Shown: piece by piece, positions 51,268 through 64,000 of the stretch
Numbering within the stretch: position 1 is the first letter of the stretch
Layout: each line of letters begins with the position of its first letter
DNA from: Baylisascaris procyonis
Lineage: Eukaryota; Nematoda; Chromadorea; Rhabditida; Ascarididae
Length of the DNA stretch: 64,000 nucleotides
Direction: 5' to 3'
Assembly: GCA_037389465.1 (NCBI GenBank)
Contig: JAZARR010000110.1
Location: forward strand, 1,307,501-1,371,500
Notes under the pieces: model-generated
Databases searched by the model: none
What the model saw: the letters and a program-made list of their open reading frames with translations, nothing else
What the model was told of the DNA's origin: nothing
Position numbers and translations under genes: made by a program

Positions 51268-51377
51268 GTATACCATCAATAAGGACTATAAAGACAGATC
51301 CACCATACTACCACCCGATCGTTGCTGATGGCGACTCTCGATGAAATATTTGTAACTCATCTTTGTGTAATATTTTC

Positions 51378-51383
51378 AATAAA
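51378..51383 (+). terminator. AATAAA polyadenylation signal for SDR gene 2
   Basis: AATAAA in TTTTCAATAAAAAAAGCC, 111 bases after the stop codon, a usual distance. Confidence 0.65.
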
Positions 51384-52580
51384 AAAAGCCTTTAAAATGG
51401 AACCCCTCAAATATGAAAACAAAGGAAACAATATGGCGCGTCGAACAAATGTTTCTTGCATCAGCAGAATCGATTAAACCTTCAACCGTATAAACGCATT
51501 AGAATGGCTCCTATTACATCATTATGAACCATCGGAAAACATTTGTAACACTGATAACAATAATCATAAACGAATATTTCATTAATAGAATGCATCAAAA
51601 TAATAAATATTCAAAAAGAACATAAAGAAAAGCATAAAAATATAAGAAAACAGTTGATTTTATTTAGATCTCACATTGTTTAGCAGATCAAGTGCTGTAG
51701 AATGTGGAAGATATGAGACTCTCTACGGCTATCTTACGTCCGATTGGTACTGATTCGTTATCATTCCTCCCCGAAGGAATTACGATCTGCCCTTCTTTTT
51801 CAAAAATATGAACAATACCCGCAGACATGTTCGAACCTTCGACCTCCCACCTGCTATTTTATTCTCATTGCTAGCGTTATACGACTATCAAACCATTATA
51901 TTGTTAGTGAAGTTGATGAATTCTAATTAAAAAAATAATAGTAAATAAAAAACCTATATAGATAATCATAACTTTAGAATGGAAACTTTACAACTATCAT
52001 CTCTCAAATTCATCAAAAAGATTTCGTTCAATTTCAATAAAATGAACGAAACTTATTCGATGAAATTTTAACAACAAAAATAATGAGATCCAAAAAAAAA
52101 CAAAACAAGTAAAATAATGAAGATAAAATGGGCAAAATTATCAATCAAAAATAAACAACAAACATCCCAATGGATTAACTTCAGTCTTAAAATGACCAAA
52201 CCAAACCAGAGCTCGAACTACAAGCAACTAAACATCTTCCGACATCATATATCACCGTAGCCTTCATCTTCAATAACCTAGAAGGAGAGCAAAGGCTTCC
52301 GGTAATTCTCGACCTTTCAGGATATCAGTGAAGTTAGCAGAGGTGACAACTATAATATAATAATTTTAAAAATAATTTGGCACGCCAAACAAAGAAGCTG
52401 CCCGCAATACGGCTTCAGACTTGAAACAATTATATCTCAATGGTTATACAAGAGAATAGCTACAACTTCCTTATATGCCTCTATATATCATAAGATTGAA
52501 GCGACAATATCACGCTAAACAGTGGAACTACCTTCTATATTAAGGCATCGATCAAATCACATCGGCAAATCCAAACTCAA
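51384..52580. other. Intergenic between convergent genes
   Basis: AT-rich spacer between the SDR gene 2 poly(A) signal and the CDC23 stop codon. I see no exon. It probably holds the CDC23 3'-UTR; several minus-strand AATAAA words occur and I cannot choose one. Confidence 0.5.
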
Positions 52581-55500
52581 TTAATATCCCTCTGAGTCGT
52601 CATCGGAAGAAATCGCCATTTCAGCTTCTCCTTCTGCAGTGTTCGGTAGTCGATACACCAGTGGACCACTGCAAAATAAAGCCCTAAGAAAACTGCAAAA
52701 ATAAAAACAATGCTGGCTAACTGGCTAGGTAAATTTATAACTGTGGCTTATGCACATGATTGGACCACACATAAGAAAAAGGCCACACTGATCCAATCTA
52801 ACAACAATTCAATGAAATAGCATCAGAAATATGTGAGCATCAAAACAGAAAAAAAAGCATTAAAAAATTAAGAAAAAAAAACGGAGAATAAAGAAAAGAA
52901 TTTTTGGAAAAAAATCGGAATCGGGAAACATGCGAAAAAAAATTTAAAACCTTGCATGGAAGTGAAACAAAATCGGAAGGATCATAAATATGCTGGAAAA
53001 GGTTATAAAAACGAAAAACTTGAAAACATCAAGAAAAAAATGAAAAATTTTAGAAGTAAAAAGGAACGCAGTTTAACAATGGTGGTAAAACCTAAAAATA
53101 CGCAACACGACTAGAAAATGTTGCGAAAAGATGCGAAACGTTTGAAAGCAGTTAAAACAACAACTGAATAAACTCATCCACATTTTCACTGACGCTATTA
53201 ATTTCTTTCTCATAACTTTGCAGTCTTTTGCAATGTTTTTCAAATTTTATTGCATCTTTTCCAATATTTTTCAGCTTTTCTTAGCGCCTACCAACTTCTT
53301 TTTCACAATTTTCCAATTACGATCACTAAGAATAAGCAAACATCTCAAGAATTGCCACATTCCCTCGGCACAATTGCAGAGAACGATAGCACCACGGCTA
53401 TGAACCGCGAACGAAGCTGAGCTCGTGCCCCGTATTGCGTACGCATCACTACCGTACTCTGCACTTTGCAAGCGATTACTAATGTCCATCATAGAAATTC
53501 AAAAAACTTGTGACATAAACACGCAATTTTTTCGATCATTCAATTCAAAATGCCAAATAATGCCCCCCCCCCCCCATATAAAATTGCACCTCGTTGAAGG
53601 AGAGGAAGATATCGACTCTGCAAAAATTGCAAAGCACTATGGTCCATCCAGCAAGTGCACTCACCCCCCCCCCCCCTCCCCTTCGATTGAGCTGAAATTT
53701 TCCACTGCTACATTATTTGACATTCTGGGTTGAATAATGGGAAAAATTGCATATTTGCATTAAAAGTTTTGAGGTTTCTATGATGGGCGTAAGTATTCGC
53801 TCGCAGACTGCTGAGTACGGTAATGATGTGTAGGCAATGTGAAGCACGAGCTGAGCTTCGTTCGCGATTCGCAACCGGGGTCATATCGTTCTATGCAAGA
53901 GTGCCCATTCCTCGATCCTAGCAGGAAAGAGAAGCAAACTAATGATTATGGACAAATACGATTTGCCTCTTGAAATAATACATTTTCTAACAGCTATATT
54001 CAAGCATAGTCGTCCTGTCTTTCTACAAAAAGAGAAGAAACCAAAACATTTTGTGGCCCATTTCTCAAACATTCCACTTGGATGAGAAAATCTACCCATT
54101 CCAGGCAAATATCGCAAGTGACTTCTAAAAAGTCGAATTTTTGATCTAGATCTACTTAAGCCAAATCCTTTAATAGGTTCGAGAGCTAGCACTTATCTTT
54201 AAAAGTTTTATTTTTTAATTGTAATTATTAAATGGTTATGAGTAGTTGAATGTTGCATTGACAAAGAATAAAACAACCACCATCCGCATCTCAAAAAATG
54301 AGCTCAACCCGGAATATAGAATAAAAATTCAAAAAAAAAACTCAGGACACAAATTAAACACCGACTATTTCCTTCTACAAAACATTGGTGGCACTACTAG
54401 CCATTGCATCTTGCTAGCAAACAACAAACACAAAACAGCCATCGAAAGATTAAAGCATGATTTAAATACGTACCCGACAGTTGGCTGTGGCAAGATAGGT
54501 GTGATAGGTGTCGTCTCACTGATTTTCAAGCCGAAATCATTGCTTTGATTCGCCGGAGTTGACGTCATAACAGCATCCGCTTCGTTAAGTATTGGTCGAT
54601 TGCGATGCGCCTGACTCACCTGACGTAATACACTTCGTCCCTCTTCTTTTGACTACAAAATAAACTTGCTCGAACAGAAGGAGATAATTTAGGCTCATAT
54701 TCCGTTAAGAAACATTCATACCGACGAGTTAAACATTCAAAGAAGTTGGGTTGTGATAGGCGACAGTATGGCTGCGGCTACTGATCTAAACGATAGACTA
54801 ATATCCGCAGTCTAAAAGGTTCATAATAAAAAAGTTGGAAATTATAGAAAAATTAAAAATCAACAATAAAAATAAAGCATTACTGAAGCTTCAGTAATAA
54901 ATGTAAAATTTTATCGATGTAGTCATAGCTTTCGCATATTCACAGCTAGGAAAATCCCTGAAGAATTTTACTAAAACTCAGTAATCCCATTCCTCTCAAA
55001 TCGGAAAGAAAAATATAACAGCACGAAGCGCTTTTGGCTATGATAATGCTTATATTTATATTTTTTAATATCCTACCATACCCTACCTCAGGTGTGTTTA
55101 TTAACGTGATTACATTCAGATCGAGTACCTTAATTTAAATACCTTTAAAGGTAGGAAGTGTTGGACGAAATTTTGGAACAAACTAAGAAGGCAAAATCTG
55201 AACAAATAATGCGAAATCTCGACGTCAATGAACGAATGATATTGCAAGCCGGATTCGTATCTTATTCTCGCCTTTGAGAGTGTAAGGCTTTCCGGTCAAG
55301 GTAAGGCTTTCCGGCCAACCTATTAGGCATTAACCGTATCCACATAGCACTTCTAACGCTAACCTATGATCAAAAATTGACATATCTATTCCATTCTCTC
55401 AAATGACAGGACGACCGAATTACAGCATCCTTCCGTGGTGGCAATACAGTGTTTCAATTCCACATCCTATATATGAGCAGAAAGAACCAAAAATGATCGC

Positions 55501-58500
55501 ATACCGATTCATATTGAAGACAACGTTGTGCGAACGTTCCAGCCGCATTGAGATCGCCTTTCGACAAATAATACTTTGCAAGGAAGCAACAACAATGCGC
55601 CATATTATCCAACTCGCTCATCTATGAAAAAAAAAAACATATTTTAAGTATAAACGCCTCCTAATCCTTAGCAATGTAATAAGAATAGAGTGCAGCACTC
55701 CGATGGCCAACGACATCGACCAAGAACCGATATTCGGTACCTCTAGCCTTCTAAGATCTTCTTTTGCATGTAGGAGAAAATCAGTGACGGAACAGATGAT
55801 TCAGGATCAGATTGTTCAGGATCAGATTGTTCAGGATTGTATAACTACGACTGAGTTAAAGATTTCATTATCTCTACAATGATATCTGATTCCATAGACC
55901 AGTGCGATACAAAAAACGGCCGAAACACTAACTAAAACAGGAAAAAAAGCAAAAAAAAAACTTTCATTAAGCCTTAAATGAAACGATAGCTAATATTTTT
56001 TACTGCAAAACATTAAAAACAAAAATACAAATGAAAATCTAGCCTATTCCTTTAATAAAAACATTCATGAAGGAATTATAAAAAAAATATCCCAAGCAAG
56101 AACCTATACTAAACGCTCGAATTTCAGCATTTGACTTTAGTTTCATCATCGAAAAAGACAGCAAATAGTTGGGCTTTCAAGCTTCTATTGTCGATGACCT
56201 CAGAAATAAGGAAATAAGATGTTTGGATCTTCTTCGACGTCTCGAAATAATCGAAAAAAATCGAAACACAACTCACCACATCATCGCAATATGTCTCTAA
56301 ATATTTCTCATAGACGGCTGCTGCTTGATCGTCGTTTTTCTCTTTCTCGTAGAGCCTATAAATAATGATGCCATATTACGCATTAAAATCATTGCTAAAA
56401 TATTCCTTAAGAATTTACAAAAATCTTGATCAGGAAATTTAAAAACCCTTTTTTTTTCTAGCATGCCACTCCCATCCTCACCTTCCCCCCCCCCCCCATG
56501 ATACCGCCTTCAAGCTTACCCACCGCTTGTGTTGAAAGCAGATTTTTTGGTTGTGTAGCCAAATTAAGTCGTCAGTAACTGAGATCTGATGAAAACCAAT
56601 GCTTCACAACGTGTGGTACGTGAAGAAGGGCACTGCATATAGCCAGGGTATACTGCCTATACCCTTTCATTTATTAAATGCTAGTGCTGAAAATGGGGTC
56701 TTTGTAGTGACTCGGTGAGTGTTCTGGTTAAGGCCATGCGCTAGAACAGTGTTTCGTCTTCGCATCTGAATTCTAGTAACCCGTTTACTCGAGTTGGCAG
56801 CTCAGTCGCAGATTCGAACAAGCAAAAAGTTGACATACTTGCCCAGAAGCATAAGCGCAGTGCCTTCTACATCGCCCACTTTAAACGCTTTCAGAAGGCA
56901 TTTCTGTGCGTCGCCAACGCGATTCAGTCGAGTATATACTTCGCCCAATGCCACCAACATACGAGAATCATCTGACCTGCAGCATTTCCATTATTTATTG
57001 CAAGATAACTTTCAAAATGCTTTAACATCCCTTCGAGATAGAATCCATAAAGGTAGTACCCCCCCCCCCATTTTTCTATAAAACGACCTTCGAAGACGCT
57101 TAGGCTGAACGAAATGACAGATCCAAAAGTGCTGATATCTGTTGCGAGAAGTAAAATATAGTTGAATACAAGATCGTCGAATCCATATGATTGTTATATT
57201 CGAATGCGTAAAATAAAATATAAAAACTTACTTGCATTTATGTGCTTGTTGATAATAATAGAGAGAATAGGATGGCATTTTGAGAATATCGTATAGCTGA
57301 CCTAATCCATACCAACCACGATAATCCTTTGGATCCGATTCTATAAAATCGTATATTTTTCCTTTCAGGAATTAAGTCAGTAAAATGACATCGAAAAGAT
57401 TTCAATAAAAGATAATTAAGTTTGTTGATTTTCTAATCAATTATTCTTTCGTTAGTAATTAAATCGCTGCAATAAAATAAAATAACAGCGTGCTAATTTC
57501 AGATTAAAAACCCTAATATTTATATTTTCTCTTGCTAATTAAAATTTATAACTCAACCTCATCTTAATGCTCAGGAATTACATATTATAGAGAAACGTTT
57601 CGATAATCTTAGCCAAAATTCATCACTTCAATCGAAAATTCATATAAAAAAATTGCGTATCACTAGAAAGTAAGACTCCTTAACAATATATGGGAAACAA
57701 TAAATCCGTATCAATGCCCTATACTCTATAATTTAAATTATAAAAATTTGAAAAAAATAAAATATTCATATATAAAAAACACTTACGTACTGCTTTTCTA
57801 TAGGCAAGACATGCAGCCGAATTGTTTTTCTGCTCCATTAACTCATGTCCTATTAGTGTCCATACCGATGAATTATTCGGATTCAACTTGAGCGATCGTT
57901 GCAGGAATACTACTGACTTCTCGTGATCACCTCGTAAACTATAGTAATTCGCTGAAAATTTTATAATGTTCAGGTTCTAATCAACTTTTTTTTTTTTAAT
58001 TTCCTCACCTGACTGACAACTATTCATTTAAAAATATCAATAAAAAACTTCCCATATTCTAGTATAAATGCGAATTCTTCACTGACATATCAAGTACTAG
58101 TCACATATCAAGCACAATAATTGTTAGCGATCGCAATCATTTCATTGCTCAATTCCTGCCTCAATTGAATAAATCTTAAATATGAACATTACATATGAAT
58201 AAGTGAGATCAATATTACGAAGAAAATCTATTTCTTTTGAAGGATACAGTTGGATTTCAAATATGCTTCAAATATGATTCCCTCTAAGTAGTTCATTCGC
58301 GTCAGCTGTTCCTTACAATCTTCGTTTCGGCTATTTTTAAAACATCACAATAATACAAAAAAAAAGATAATCAAAACTATTGTCGTATTATTCCATGGAA
58401 GATAAAAGACAAATATGAGTTTCTTGAAGAAATTATGCATAAATTCATAAAAATCAACACAATAATAATTCCCTTACCAACAGCACAACAAACTTCCCAT

Positions 58501-61500
58501 GAGAATTTATGAGTCTTATAGAAAGAATGAGCCAAAGTTGCCAATTCGGAACGCAATCCCTGAAAGGCGTTTTTTTCTTTTAGGGATTTAATGTTTGCAT
58601 TAAAAAGTTAAGATAGACTGAAAAATACTTGAAATTAATCAGTGAATCTAACAATACAACTTCTAACTTCCAATCTTCCAACGGATATGACTTCCAGCCG
58701 GATCCGACCAGATATGACCGGATCCGACCGGATCTGACGAATATTCAACCCGACTTCCAACCTTACAAATCATATCGGAATGAGAGACAGGTAAAAAAGC
58801 TTCGATAATTCAGGCATCAATCTGAGTTGCTAATTTCCCAGTCTTCTCAACTCCTCGTTTCCTTTATAAATTTTTTAACTGCAATAAACATCAAACAAAT
58901 ACTAATAATAAAATATTATTATAAAAACAAAATTCACTAATATTAATTATTAAATGTGATATCTCAATCAACCATCGCATTCACTAATGCATCAATACTT
59001 CCACCCAATAAAACTAATATAAAAATAATATTAAACAAAAAGAAATAAGAAAATATAAAAATCAAAATGCTATTTCTATTATCTAATCTATCGAATTTTA
59101 TTTTTATATCTCCGATAATATATCAATGCAAAGTAATTAGGGAATAAACATATTAATTTCTACGTAAAATTATATCCAAATGAGAGCGTATTACTTAAGA
59201 AGAGAAAATTTGATTATATGTAATTTCTCATCAAAAAGAAAAACAAAAAGAATTTAAAAAAAAAAACAACCTACCCTAACAAATAATGAATCGGAATATA
59301 AATGCAATTGATCGAAACGAAATGGATCCTCGTTACGTGCTTTTTCAAACATTTCCAATGCCAAATCATGCTCTATAACATTCAATTTTAATTTATCAAT
59401 TTATTTCTATGCAAATCGATCCTTAATTCTTATATTATATAATATTCAAATTAAAAATAGTAAAAATACCCGAATATAAGATAATCTTCTCTCTTAGTAC
59501 CCATATATGTATATAGCCCATTCATGTCCTCTATTCAAAACAGATTACTTATTCATTCAACCTAACTTTTGTTCTTCTTATTATAGGTTACAGCGCATCA
59601 ATTTACCCCCCCCCCATCCTCCGTAAGCATAGCACCCTATTTGTACCCCCCCCCCCCACCGCCTCCCCCCCCCAAAAATAGTTATTTCTCCTCCTAGTCC
59701 CCCTCTAGAACAAAGAAAATATTTTTATTAAACACCTCCCCTCTGCTCCCCCCCCGCCCCCCTTAAGAAGCAATAACACTTCCACTCTAAACAGTCAATA
59801 ATATATCACTTCAAAGAGTTTCTACCTTGCATATAATTAAGTGCAGCAGCCGCTTGACTAATTAGATAAGGCATATCACCAAATCCCGATTCGCCGATCT
59901 TTTCATATTCGTAGAGTGCTGTTTTATGCAAATGGAAACGAAATAATAAATCCGCCTTGAAGAATCGATAAATCCAATATTCAGCATCCGCATACTCCTC
60001 TGCATCAGCCTGAATAATTATATTTTAAAATGTCAAATTTTTTTGCATAATTTAATCAAATTCATTTCATTCTTACATCCGCTATTTGAATATTTCATTT
60101 CAATCTCATTTCTGCAGTCGATACAACGTGATATGACTTTCGCTATTTATTTCCTTGTTTTTAAGTGCAAGGAAACAGCCTATCTTCTTACTAAAAACAA
60201 TTCACTTCAAATCCAATATTTGAGGTGATTCATTAGGGCATGAAAAATAAAAAACAAAGAAGGTTCTTCTGGATACTGAAATAAGATGTCCTTCAAAAAG
60301 CAGATATACCTTATCAGGACTTGAAACAAGATGCGTTAGTTCCTGCCATGAAGGCCAAAAACTGCGATTCGCGAGTACCGATTCGACGAATGCTTCCTCT
60401 GCCTTGTCGACCAATTTAAGGCTTAATCTCACCTTACCCAACCTGAATATCATCATATAGGCACTAGCAGTAAAGATCAATCCTTCAATGTCCTTAAAAA
60501 CAAACAATCACTGCGCTAGTTTAGTGGAGTACACTGCAGGATCTGCGGTGTCAGCCTTCATCTCGCTCAAGGGAAGGTAGAAGATGAGGGTCTATCACTA
60601 ACTTTGTGATCGCGATCAAGCAGTGCTGACATTCGAAATCCAGAAATTCCAGGACCCAGAACGAAAGATTTACCAAAGCCAATATTACTACCAAGACATC
60701 CGGACCTCACAGTGTTTTTTTTTCAGTCATTATAGTAACACTAAAACATGGAAAAAATATGCCGTTGGGAATAATACCAGCTCGAACTAGAGCTATAATC
60801 GCTTTTAAAGGGCTAATAGGCCATATTCCTTCCAACATTTAAGTAGTGTGTGGTCCTTTATATGTAGGTGACAAGGGTAGAAAAAACTTTCTATACCTAA
60901 TATGCCGCTATATATCGAAAAGATACCACAGACAGACACATACAAACACGTGCCCCAACAATCAACAACAGACCTCGAAAGTTTGCACGTATATTCAACG
61001 ATCCATGCAAATGTGTATCAACACAGAATGTAAAATGCTATTCGAAAGTAAATGATACCTCTTAAATGTGGGAATTTATATTGCCTTCGGTCATCCTACA
61101 AAAGAACTTACCTTCAATTTAGAATCACTTGTGGAGTTTTTGTGTATGGACGCTATGGATCGATGTGGAATCTTTTATAGCTGGTTTAAAAGATACGGAA
61201 GACTCAACATGGACGCATAGCGTGTGGAGTCTTCGACCCAACTCTTCTTCTTGATTTCATTTATTGAAAAAATACTCCACTCCATAGGTGACCCCAACTT
61301 TTCCTTTTCTTCGTTATTAGATCATCAGGTATGAGGATAATCGAAGGTAACCATTTCATGGTGCCTTGAAGCTGCTTCGTTCAAAATTTTCCAAGTACTG
61401 GGTGTTTGATCAACTTGAGTCTCCTCAGATGCAAAATGTGCCTGACCTTCGTGGCTTTTCCTTCAGACGATATGATCGTTGAACAACCTCCCCCCCCCCT

Positions 61501-63163
61501 CCCCCGCCACCTCTGGGCCAGAAAAAGGACTTCCTCTGCTAAAATGGTATGCAAGATATTGTTGGAAATAAGGAAACCTGCCAAAAGAAAACTGAAAAAT
61601 AAAAATCTGAACGCATAACTAGAAACAAATAAACAAGCCACAAAATATAACGTACACGTAGAAGAGGAAGGCGTCGAAATATTGTGGCGCCCGAGTGCCC
61701 AATGCGCATAGCTCGGCATGTAGAGCATCCATATCACTGTTATCGTATTCGCTGCGTCGATCTATCGCATCTGCTTCACTCTCAAGGCGGTTCTTCTCAT
61801 ATGCCTTTAATCCACAAATTATGCAAACTAAGTGGAAAATCCTACGTTGCTTCATTATATGCAAATTATTTGGTTTAATTCACACCAATGAGCAAATACA
61901 CCTTATTTGCTGGTTTATACCGCTGCAAATACACCAATCTGCTGGTTTTTACCGGTGCAAATACACCATATTTCAATGAGATAAAGAAACAAGTCTTTTC
62001 TGAGATGCTGCTTGGCTATGAAATGAAAAAGAAATTATATCTCAAGCGGCCGTTTACTTAACAGTTTACTGGATAGAGATTTTACAAATACAGAGTGTTA
62101 AGGTAACTGATATCAAAGCGAAGCGTGCTCTCACCTCTACCATCCCGTACCTAAACACTAATGTCGCATTACCTGTTATAAATCCTTATTCTTCCGTTGA
62201 ACTAGGCAAGGATGGACAGAAACCAGGACATTATAACTTCTAAGAATATTTAAAAAAAAAACGCTTTATAAAAACCAACCAAATATCTTGCCCAATAGTA
62301 CATGAAACAATCGTAGTTTGATTCATCTTTAATCTTCTCAAGGAAATAGGCTGCACGATGAAATTCACCATTCACCATTAGAGAACGACCTAAACAATAA
62401 TTACGTATTGATTAACTCAAAAATCTTGCAAGTGACAACGATGGGTAAAGATAAAATGCGAAAAAAAATTTCTAAATAAATATATTATATGCAAATATAT
62501 CTCTCTCATTTCAAACATAAAAATCACTAAAATAGCCTTAGAATTGCCTAAATAATTCAAAATCCCTTAATCCAACTTTTCTAAGCTCCTCATTCATTCA
62601 ATTTAACGAACTTAAATAAAATTATGCAAATCAGACTTATGACTAAAAATAATGATATTTTTTTTAGGTCAAGCAGAAAAATTTATTAACTCTTGGCTTT
62701 CATAAAACTGGGCTATATAAAGGAGCCTAGGCCCTGATTTAAAAGGCCTTAGACCTATGGCATGGACACCTACCCTGAATGTTTATATCAACACAAACAA
62801 CACCTGTCCACATACGAAGATATACCTCTTGTTACAAACCACACCTGAGAATACGTTCGATCACTCTCCAGGTGCCGACCGCACCATTTCCATAAACTGA
62901 AGCTGCTTTCAATGATCCACTCAACATAATCAGTTAACTTGAATTATTGCTTCCTTATCAGCTAAATTTATGCAAAAACATTGTGCAACAATATTCAAAA
63001 AAATCTCTTCGCATTATTTATGCAAATTAACTAACCAAAATTAGCTCGAGCTAATATAGTTGCAGATCGAGATGAAGCGTCCATTTGTTGAGCGATAGAG
63101 TTTCCTTTCAACGCATATGCTTTATGCCATTCATCAGGTGCATAGAATATTAGTTCATTCGCC
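52581..63163 (-). CDS. CDC23: CDC23/APC8, anaphase-promoting complex TPR subunit (5' end missing)
   Basis: TPR scaffold subunit of the APC/C ubiquitin ligase (nematode MAT-3 type). Fourteen exons read down the minus strand: 63163-63036, 62389-62280, 61804-61656, 60442-60310, 60009-59826, 59372-59275, 58559-58478, 57951-57787, 57340-57232, 56976-56839, 56355-56277, 55621-55505, 54652-54474, 52668-52581. Every junction keeps phase, giving 585 residues to the stop (human about 597). The family is recognised from AAYFLEKIKD, WYGLGQLYDILKMP, DDSRMLVALGEVYTRLN and KEEGRSVLRQV, which lie in consecutive TPRs in the usual order. The acidic tail (SSDDDSEGY) follows a Thr/Pro-rich stretch with TP sites, possible CDK targets. 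The 5' end is missing: exon 1 of the model starts with one base of a split codon, so an upstream exon of perhaps 20-40 codons is unseen. VANYY replaces the usual GNYY at an exon junction. CDC23 converges on SDR gene 2. Confidence 0.95.
53367..53905. repeat. Foldback inverted repeat in the last CDC23 intron
   Basis: Left arm about 53367-53605 and right arm about 53665-53905 are inverted copies about 240 bp long with a loop of about 60 bp. Best matched parts: CGCGAACGAAGCTGAGCTCG (53407) against CGAGCTGAGCTTCGTTCGCG (53848), and CCATCATAGAAA (53486) against TTTCTATGATGG (53775). By eye identity is about 75-80% with few gaps. Each arm includes a C-rich or G-rich homopolymer near the loop. No coding sequence or target-site duplication was identified. 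It could be a foldback element or MITE, or a diverged inverted duplication; its RNA would form a long hairpin. Confidence 0.8.
59600..59762 (+). repeat. Cluster of poly-C tracts in a CDC23 intron
   Basis: Four C runs (about 59607, 59646, 59667, 59750) within 160 bases, between the exons at 59372 and 59826. On the coding (minus) strand they are G runs, so the pre-mRNA has quadruplex potential. Confidence 0.8.
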
Positions 63164-64000
63164 CTCAAATTAACACATTAAACAATTTATTGATTTTCAT
63201 TCTCTTTAGAAATAACCTGTTAAAATAAAATTCTCATCGACTAGAAATATTTAAATTCAATAAAACGCATCTTTTTTTTTTTTTAAGAGAGCCTCTCAAA
63301 TGGGAAATTCCTTCATTTTAACTCTTTATATGAATATCTTTAAAATAGATAGCTATAAGGCAATATTCTAATATGCTAAAGAACTAATAATAGAACATAA
63401 GAACGATGCTATCGAATTGCACAAAATTGAAATTTAATAAAACACTTATGAAAGTTAAATTTTTTAATCCACGACCACTTTAAGGCAGTATTCTAACGAA
63501 TATACGCAATGCCAAATATTTTAAAGCCACCTAACGGCATTTCATTTCAAGCACTAAAATAGACGCATGGAAGTTTAATGCTGAAAAACATAGAGAAATA
63601 AAGGGTAAAGGGTTTTTTCTAAAATAACGAAGATTAGAATGATGTATATATCGATGCAACATTTTATCTTTAAAAAAAAAAATGCAAAATTTCGTCTCAT
63701 TTAATAAGTAGAACATCGAATTTTGAGTGAATATGATGTTTTTAAAGCGGATATACTATATATATTTTTTTAAAAATTAAATAATGCACTATTTTATATT
63801 TTTTTCCGATATTTCAATTTATCTCTCCATTGGAACGAATATTGGCATTAATAATTCGTAATTTTATTTGAATTACCACTCTTTGAAGAATACTAATAAA
63901 TACTCAAGGTAAAATCTACTCCCATTCCTGAACATTAATCTCTATAAGAACACCAGTTGAAATTACTGCTGTCTCGGTTGAGAATGCGACCAGCATTTTT
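63164..64000. other. Upstream side of CDC23, missing exon not located
   Basis: The minus strand must hold, here or beyond the edge, an exon ending with two bases of a split codon. A 17-base candidate at 63492-63476 (NTALK plus TG, forming Trp with the next G) would give KWANEL, similar to the KW-x-x-EL start of CDC23 proteins. Its acceptor (CGTTAG) and donor (GTCGTG) are weak. Other short frames at 63940-64000 show no similarity. Confidence 0.3.

Noticed and set aside
53425..53733. 102-codon plus-strand frame
   Set aside because: It is explained by the foldback element and its homopolymer C runs.
55703..55880. Plus-strand 55-codon frame (MANDIDQEPIFGTSSLL start, with repeated IVQDQ)
   Set aside because: It lies in a CDC23 intron opposite the pseudo-exon, contains a short DNA repeat (GGATCAGATTGTTCA), and has no splice or start context.
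59473..59530. Candidate CDC23 exon on the minus strand (EDMNGLYTYMGTKREDYLIF)
   Set aside because: The flanking exons (60009-59826 and 59372-59275) join in phase and match the family without it, and including it forces a stop codon.

Overview
This is an AT-rich animal nuclear sequence with intron-split genes, probably from a nematode. The signs are many TTTCAG-type 3' splice sites, short-chain dehydrogenases (SDRs) whose C-terminal motifs resemble the large nematode SDR families, and an acceptor-like sequence directly before the second SDR start codon that would suit spliced-leader addition. The nematode call is an inference; only the animal and eukaryote part is firm. No bacterial, viral or transposase genes were recognised.

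Layout. 1-264: a possible first exon or exons of an unknown minus-strand gene that runs off the left edge. 264-20500: about 20 kb of gene-poor DNA full of simple repeats, G/C homopolymer tracts, minisatellites and a 1.8 kb array of 32-bp repeats. 20.5-23.1 kb: coding-like segments of one or two unrecognised genes, at least one of them a membrane protein. 23.1-27.4 kb: no gene recognised, with a very long (AT)n run. 27381-31432 (+): YJU2/CCDC94, a spliceosome-associated protein, six exons. 33188-40204 (+) and 46157-51267 (+): two tandem SDR paralogs of eight exons each, with all seven intron positions and phases conserved. 52581 to beyond 63163 (-): CDC23/APC8, a TPR subunit of the anaphase-promoting complex, 14 exons readable and the 5' end not found.

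YJU2 (splicing) and CDC23 (cell cycle) are conserved housekeeping genes. The two SDRs look like a local duplication in which the copies have diverged: the upstream copy has Ser where the catalytic Lys of YxxxK should be, while the downstream copy keeps the full catalytic set. CDC23 converges on the second SDR with about 1.3 kb between the stop codons.

The most interesting unexplained structures are: the altered active site of the upstream SDR; a foldback of about 540 bp in the last CDC23 intron; a 51-bp x4 repeat carrying TCCGGAA palindromes just upstream of the first SDR; a coding-like block inside an SDR intron that is broken by a 25-nt perfect hairpin with GT..AG ends; a duplicated 3' splice site in YJU2; the 32-bp satellite with recurring variant units; and two pairs of diverged dispersed repeats. 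All gene models were spliced by eye from reading frame, splice signals and remembered family features, without alignments.
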